DNA from: Alphaproteobacteria bacterium UBA6187
GTDB taxonomy: Bacteria; Pseudomonadota; Alphaproteobacteria; Rickettsiales; UBA6187
DNA length: 18,499 nt
Direction: 5' to 3'
Assembly (NCBI GenBank): GCA_002422795.1
Contig: DITJ01000004.1
Location: 109,879 to 128,377 of the forward strand
Part shown: in pieces, positions 14,491 to 18,499 of the stretch
How positions within the stretch are numbered: the stretch's first letter is position 1
Layout of the letters: every line of letters begins with the position of its first letter
Position numbers and translations under genes: made by a program
Notes under the pieces: generated by a model
What the model saw: the letters and a program-made list of their open reading frames with translations, nothing else
Told to the model about the DNA's origin: nothing
Databases searched by the model: none

Positions 14491-16488
14491 ATGTCTGATC
14501 TTTTCAGCGAGCCAAATAAAAAACCTAAAACTGCCAATGAATATACAGCGCAAGATATTGAGGTATTAGAAGGTCTTGAGCCGGTAAGGCGCCGCCCTGG
14601 TATGTATATTGGCGGTATAGATGAAAATGCACTACATCACCTGGTATCCGAAGTTTTCGATAACTCGATGGATGAAGTGGTTGCAGGATATGCCACTGAA
14701 ATTACGCTGGAAATGCAGGCGGATGGCTCGGTTACCATAAGTGATAATGGTCGCGGCATACCTGTTGACCCGCACCCGAAATTCCCTACCCAATCTGCAC
14801 TTGAGGTAATTCTTACCACTTTGCACTCCGGCGGTAAGTTCAGCAATAAAGTTTACTATACATCCGGTGGTTTGCATGGTGTGGGTATTTCCGTTGTAAA
14901 TGCGCTATCGGACAGGCTTACTGTTGATGTTCGGCGTGAAGGGAAATTATGGCGGCAAACTTATTCAAAAGGCGCACCTACCAGCAAGCTGACCCAAGTG
15001 GGCGATGTTGCAAAAAAGAATACCGGCACCACAGTTACATTCCACCCAGACCCGGAAATTTTCGTAGATAACCCGCATTTAAAACCGGCAAGGCTTTATA
15101 AACAGGCAAAATCAAAGTCATATTTATTTAAAGGCGTTAACATTAAGTGGAAGTGCCATCCATCATTAATCTCTAGCAAGCAGGAAGTGCCAGAAGAAGA
15201 GGTAATCTGTTTCCCTGATGGATTGGTGGATTATTTAAGGTCTTCGGTTACTGAAGATAAAACCGTAACGAACGCGCCATTTGCAGGTGAAGTTAAATTC
15301 GGTGATAATCCCGGCAAGGTGGAGTGGGCCATACACTGGGTATATTTAACAGATTCATCGATACAATCATTTTGTAATACAGTGCCAACACCGCAGGGTG
15401 GAACGCATGAGCAGGGGCTGAAAGCTGCCTTGCTGCGCAGCTTGCGCGATTATGGTGAGTTATCGGATAATAAAAAAGCCTCCCTGATTACCGGTGAGGA
15501 TGTGCTTGGCAATGTAACCGGGATACTTTCATTATTTATATCCGAGCCGCAATTCCAGGGGCAAACCAAAGATAAGCTTTCTAACCGCGAAGCCGTGCGT
15601 ATGGTAGAAAATGCCGTGAAAGACCATTTCGACCACTGGCTTACAGGCAATAAGCAGCAAGCCGAAGAATTGCTTGGCTTTATTATAGACAGGGCGGAAG
15701 ACCGCATCAGCCGCAGGCAGCAAAAGGATATCACCCGCAAAAGCGTAACGCAGAAACTCCGACTTCCTGGCAAACTTACCGACTGCACCAGGCAAACCCC
15801 GAATGGCACCGAAATATTCCTGGTAGAGGGTGATTCTGCAGGTGGTTCTGCAAAAATGGCCAGGGTTCGTGAAACCCAGGCGATACTGCCCTTGCGTGGT
15901 AAAATCCTCAATGTGGCATCTGCAACTAATGATAAGATATTGGCTAACCAGGAAATATCCGACCTTGGCCTTGCGCTTGGTTGTGGTGTGGGAAATGCTT
16001 ATGATGAAAGCAAGCTGCGTTACGATAAAGTTATTATAATGACCGATGCGGATGTGGATGGCGCACATATTGCCTCACTGCTAATGACATATTTCTATAA
16101 ATTCATGCGCGGGCTGATTGAAACTGGCCATTTATACCTGGCACAGCCGCCTTTATTCCGCATAACCCAGGGAACTGCCTCGTTTTATGCGGCAGGCGAT
16201 AAAGAAAAAAATGCCCTTGTGGAAAAGCTCAGCAGCAAAAGCAAAACCCATATTGATGTGGGCCGCTTTAAAGGTTTGGGTGAAATGACCCCAATCCAGC
16301 TGCGTGAAACCACTATGGATATCAACAAAAGAACCCTGCTTAAAGTTATGATAGTCGGTGAAGGCGAAGCGCGCGCAGCGGAAAGGGTGGAAGAATTAAT
16401 GGGTAAAAAGCCGGAACTCCGCTTTAAGTTCATCACTGAGCAAAGTGAGCTTATTGGTGAGGCGATAAAGCAGCAGTTGGATGTTTAG
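14491..16488 (+). CDS. parE: DNA topoisomerase IV subunit B (ParE)
   Basis: The ATPase subunit of topoisomerase IV, which with ParC separates linked daughter chromosomes. At 665 residues it matches ParE, and it lacks the insertions typical of many GyrB proteins. The GHKL ATPase domain shows EVLEGLEPVRRRPGMYIG (24-41), EVFDNSMDE with the catalytic Glu54, DNGRGIPVD (Asp85), and GGLHGVGISVVNALS. The TOPRIM region has EGDSAGGSA (446-454) and the metal-binding DADVDGAH (519-526). The C-terminal end has GRFKGLGEM. The N-terminus beginning MSDLF is like that of alphaproteobacterial ParE, and PVDPHPKFP also fits ParE. The start has no strong ribosome-binding site (CCGGAT about ten bases upstream); TATAAT at 14456-14461 may be the -10 box but no good -35 is seen. 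Divergent from the lipoprotein gene. Confidence 0.97.
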   Translation: MSDLFSEPNKKPKTANEYTAQDIEVLEGLEPVRRRPGMYIGGIDENALHHLVSEVFDNSMDEVVAGYATEITLEMQADGSVTISDNGRGIPVDPHPKFPTQSALEVILTTLHSGGKFSNKVYYTSGGLHGVGISVVNALSDRLTVDVRREGKLWRQTYSKGAPTSKLTQVGDVAKKNTGTTVTFHPDPEIFVDNPHLKPARLYKQAKSKSYLFKGVNIKWKCHPSLISSKQEVPEEEVICFPDGLVDYLRSSVTEDKTVTNAPFAGEVKFGDNPGKVEWAIHWVYLTDSSIQSFCNTVPTPQGGTHEQGLKAALLRSLRDYGELSDNKKASLITGEDVLGNVTGILSLFISEPQFQGQTKDKLSNREAVRMVENAVKDHFDHWLTGNKQQAEELLGFIIDRAEDRISRRQQKDITRKSVTQKLRLPGKLTDCTRQTPNGTEIFLVEGDSAGGSAKMARVRETQAILPLRGKILNVASATNDKILANQEISDLGLALGCGVGNAYDESKLRYDKVIIMTDADVDGAHIASLLMTYFYKFMRGLIETGHLYLAQPPLFRITQGTASFYAAGDKEKNALVEKLSSKSKTHIDVGRFKGLGEMTPIQLRETTMDINKRTLLKVMIVGEGEARAAERVEELMGKKPELRFKFITEQSELIGEAIKQQLDV

Positions 16489-16549
16489 GTTATGACACTC
16501 TTTCCTTATTTGTCAGTTTTACAATAAATAAATTTTTTAAAACCTGATT

Positions 16550-17437
16550 ATGAAAACTGAGCTACCAGAAAGATCTAGGCCTCATGGTGCATATATCTAC
16601 CCGATAAGGGATGCTATATTGGAGCATCATAAAAATAAAATTGCCTTTGTAATTCTGTTCGGCTCGTTTGCACGTGGGGATTGGGTTTATGATAATTACT
16701 GGAAAGATCATATAAGATATGAATATGCCAGCGATTATGATTTTTTAGTTGTTACTAAGCAGCGGAAACATGGCTCTGGAGCAACTGCAATGCGGATTGC
16801 AGACGAAATTAACCAGAGTCTGGAAAAATTCTATGATATTTCTGAAAAACATACCCCAACAGTAATTGTTGAGTCATTACGCCGTGTCAATAGGGATTTG
16901 GCAAAAGGTCATTATTTCTTCACCGATATTATTAAGAAGGACGGGATACTGTTATACGACTCCGGCGAGTTTGAGTTAAGTGATGCCAAGCCACTTAGTA
17001 AAGCACAAATGAAAGAAAAAGCTGAAGATTATTTTGAGCAGTGGTTTACTGCTGGAAGGGAGTTTTTAATTGATGCTAGAAATGCATTAGAGCGAAATAG
17101 TTTTAATATTTCTGCCTTTTATCTTCATCAGGCAACCGAAAACATTCTAAACTGCGCATTATTAGTACTTACTGACTATAAGCCGAAATTACATGACATT
17201 AAAAAACTCCTTAAGTTATGCGCCAGCCAGTCCAGTAAATTCCTTGGCATTTTCACAACTGCGACACCTGAAGAAAGAAAATGTTTTAAATTACTTAGAG
17301 ATGCTTATATCGGTGCAAGATACGATAAAGACTATAAAATCACAAAAGAACAGCTTGAATATCTTATAATTCGTATAGAAAATTTACGCGATGTGGTGGG
17401 GAAAGTTTGCAAGGAAAGAATTAATTCGCTTGTATAG
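16550..17437 (+). CDS. Nucleotidyltransferase (MNT) - HEPN fusion protein
   Basis: A 295-residue two-domain protein. The N-terminal minimal nucleotidyltransferase domain (about 25-140) shows the DNA polymerase beta-type motif GSFARGD (38-44) with the metal-binding SDYDF (61-65; Asp62, Asp64). The C-terminal HEPN domain (about 150-290) shows a Y-L-H-Q-A-T-E-N helix (191-198) and LLRDAYIGARYDKDY (248-262). The R-x4-6-H RNase motif of toxic HEPN proteins is not evident; the A-R-Y-x-K-x-Y form is that seen in nucleotidyltransferase-associated HEPN domains. Separate HEPN and MNT proteins form toxin-antitoxin pairs in which MNT modifies HEPN; here both are in one chain, so a stand-alone modifying enzyme is more likely. 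Target unknown. It begins 61 bases after parE on the same strand and may be cotranscribed; no clear ribosome-binding site precedes the ATG. Confidence 0.85.
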   Translation: MKTELPERSRPHGAYIYPIRDAILEHHKNKIAFVILFGSFARGDWVYDNYWKDHIRYEYASDYDFLVVTKQRKHGSGATAMRIADEINQSLEKFYDISEKHTPTVIVESLRRVNRDLAKGHYFFTDIIKKDGILLYDSGEFELSDAKPLSKAQMKEKAEDYFEQWFTAGREFLIDARNALERNSFNISAFYLHQATENILNCALLVLTDYKPKLHDIKKLLKLCASQSSKFLGIFTTATPEERKCFKLLRDAYIGARYDKDYKITKEQLEYLIIRIENLRDVVGKVCKERINSLV

Positions 17438-17509
17438 GCTGAGAACTTCTCAATTCTACATTTTATAAATGTTTTTTATTAACTATTTAGGATTTTGGAG
17501 TCCTTTGGT

Positions 17510-17538
17510 TTGTCAAAGCATTTTTTGTATGTTATAGT
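17510..17538 (+). promoter_or_regulatory. Promoter of ctrA
   Basis: TTGTCA (17510-17515), 17 bases, TATAGT (17533-17538). The start point would fall near 17545, giving a leader of about 75 bases that contains a CtrA-type binding site. Confidence 0.65.
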
Positions 17539-17552
17539 TAATTTTCTTGTTG

Positions 17553-17567
17553 TTAAGAATTTATTAA
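17553..17567 (+). promoter_or_regulatory. CtrA-type binding site TTAA-N7-TTAA
   Basis: TTAAGAATTTATTAA is an exact match to the full CtrA consensus with 7-base spacing. It sits about 8-22 bases after the expected start point of the ctrA transcript, a position that would favour repression of its own promoter. AT-rich sequence raises the chance rate, so the evidence rests mainly on its position before ctrA. Confidence 0.55.
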
Positions 17568-17618
17568 TAATTATAAATTAATAATAAGGAACTTTTTTAA
17601 AGATGAAGGGAGCTTAAT

Positions 17619-18359
17619 ATGCGTGTACTCTTAGTCGAGGACGATACGGCAACGGCAAGATCTATAGAGCTTGCACTGGCATCGGAGGGGATAGTTTGCG
17701 ATGTTGCCAGCCTCGGTGAAGAAGGGTTGGAAATAGGCAAGATATATGATTATGATATTATAATTCTTGATTTAATGCTCCCTGATATTGATGGTTATGA
17801 AGTGTTACTTCGCCTTCGTTCTGCAAAAGTGCAGGTTCCTATCCTAATCCTTTCCGGCCTTTCTGGCAGCGACCAGAAAATAAAAGGCCTTGGCTTTGGT
17901 GCTGATGATTATCTTACCAAGCCTTTCAACCGCGGCGAGCTTATAGCGCGCATCCAGGCAATTGTACGTCGCTCTAAAGGCCATGCCGAATCTACAATTT
18001 ATGTTGGCACTAAAGTTGCAATGAACCTTGAAAGCCGCACTGTGGAAGTGGACGGCAAGCCGCTGCACTTAACCAGCAAGGAATATGGTATACTTGAACT
18101 TCTGGTATTGCGTAAAGGTTCGCTTCTTACCAAGGAAATGTTCCTTAACCATCTTTATGGTGGAATTGATGAGCCTGATTTAAAAATAATTGACGTATTC
18201 GTTTGTAAGCTGCGCAAAAAACTTGAGAAAGTTTCCGGCGGTATTAATTACATAGAAACCGTTTGGGGGCGTGGTTATATTCTGAAAGAATCCGGTTCTG
18301 AGGATGTAATTGATGGTATAATTGAGGACGATAATGTTGTCCTTAATAATGCGTTATAA
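17619..18359 (+). CDS. ctrA: Cell-cycle response regulator CtrA
   Basis: The OmpR-type master regulator of alphaproteobacteria, acting as a DNA-binding transcription factor after phosphorylation through the CckA-ChpT relay. The receiver domain (1-120) has the acidic pair Glu7-Asp8-Asp9, the phosphoacceptor Asp51 in LDLMLPD, the conserved Ser/Thr region ILILSG, and Lys105 in TKPF. The DNA-binding winged helix (about 125-232) has LTSKEYGILELL, LTKEMFLNHLYGG, DEPDLKIIDVFVCKLRKKL and YIETVWGRGYIL, which match CtrA nearly word for word. The 246-residue protein has an extra acidic tail (233-246) ending in NAL, and lacks the final Ala-Ala used for ClpXP turnover in Caulobacter, so its proteolysis may differ. 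AAGGGAG six bases before ATG supports the start. Promoter and CtrA box lie upstream; a palindromic repeat follows. Confidence 0.97.
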   Translation: MRVLLVEDDTATARSIELALASEGIVCDVASLGEEGLEIGKIYDYDIIILDLMLPDIDGYEVLLRLRSAKVQVPILILSGLSGSDQKIKGLGFGADDYLTKPFNRGELIARIQAIVRRSKGHAESTIYVGTKVAMNLESRTVEVDGKPLHLTSKEYGILELLVLRKGSLLTKEMFLNHLYGGIDEPDLKIIDVFVCKLRKKLEKVSGGINYIETVWGRGYILKESGSEDVIDGIIEDDNVVLNNAL

Positions 18360-18401
18360 TTATAGTCATTTTACTCTAGAATTCCCCATTATTATGTTAT
18401 G

Positions 18402-18439
18402 TGGCACATGTCCCCGCGCAGGCGGGGATCCAGTTCTTT
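18402..18439. repeat. Palindromic dispersed repeat, copy 2 (downstream of ctrA)
   Basis: An inverted copy of the repeat at 1-38 (36 of 38 bases). On the plus strand, in the direction of ctrA transcription, the hairpin TCCCCGCGCAGGCGGGGA is followed by TCCAGTTCTTTTT. Its position and orientation after a gene are the same as for copy 1 after lolA, suggesting a terminator or 3'-end function. Confidence 0.85.
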
Positions 18440-18474
18440 TTGCATATAACAAATTGTATATTAGGTATAATTTC

Positions 18475-18493
18475 CTGGATCCCCGCCTGCGCG
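18475..18493. repeat. Palindromic dispersed repeat, copy 3 (partial)
   Basis: CTGGATCCCCGCCTGCGCG matches the first half of the repeat in the orientation opposite to copy 2, then diverges (CACTAC) close to the window edge. With copy 2 it makes an inverted pair 42 bases apart, similar in layout to paired REP elements. Confidence 0.75.
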
Positions 18494-18499
18494 CACTAC

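Noticed and set aside
15450..16068. Minus-strand open frames of 153 and 178 codons opposite parE
   Set aside because: Shadows of the strongly conserved parE coding strand; no motif or start signal.
16490..16549. Terminator after parE (TGACA/TGTCA near 16492-16515)
   Set aside because: The stem is only 5 bp with a long loop, so read-through into the next gene is more likely.

Overview
The window looks like chromosomal DNA from an AT-rich alphaproteobacterium. The main reasons are a CtrA-type cell-cycle regulator with an exact TTAA-N7-TTAA site in front of it, an alphaproteobacterial-style ParE, LolA, and a LysM/YkuD L,D-transpeptidase. Large, low-complexity, coiled-coil, Ser/Pro-rich proteins with nuclear-localisation-like motifs hint at a host-associated lineage (Rickettsiales or Holosporales-like), but the sequence alone does not settle the order. 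No tRNA, rRNA, CRISPR, transposase or phage gene was seen.

Left part (1-4502, all minus strand): a palindromic dispersed repeat, then lolA with its own consensus promoter, then a three-gene polyamine operon read right to left: ornithine/lysine-type decarboxylase, deoxyhypusine-synthase-like protein, and agmatinase/arginase-family protein, closed by a strong hairpin terminator (877-911). A likely route is ornithine to putrescine, then conversion to a higher polyamine such as homospermidine by the DHS-like enzyme. Each of the two spacers inside this operon is almost filled by an inverted array of tandem octamers (consensus A[AG]TGT[AT]AG), which would fold into long hairpins.

Middle part (4503-12295, minus strand): a 0.5 kb spacer with a GC-rich island, then three large genes (496, 1034 and 826 aa in transcription order) behind a promoter with a perfect TATAAT. 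I recognise no enzyme domain in them. They are rich in coiled coil and Ser/Thr-Pro sites, each carries two [ST]-P-x-K motifs, all end in a short basic tail with a shared E-P element, and the last has a two-segment hydrophobic hairpin near its C-terminus. This is the best candidate for an undescribed system: possibly a set of secreted, host-directed proteins, or a cytoskeletal/structural assembly.

Right part (12296-18499): an L,D-transpeptidase (minus) whose first codons overlap a terminator-like hairpin; a small Lys/Ala-rich lipoprotein (minus); then on the plus strand parE, a nucleotidyltransferase-HEPN fusion protein, and ctrA with its promoter and a probable autoregulatory CtrA box. Past ctrA lie two more copies of the palindromic repeat in opposite orientation; the copy nearest ctrA is an inverted match (36 of 38 bases) to the one at the start of the window.
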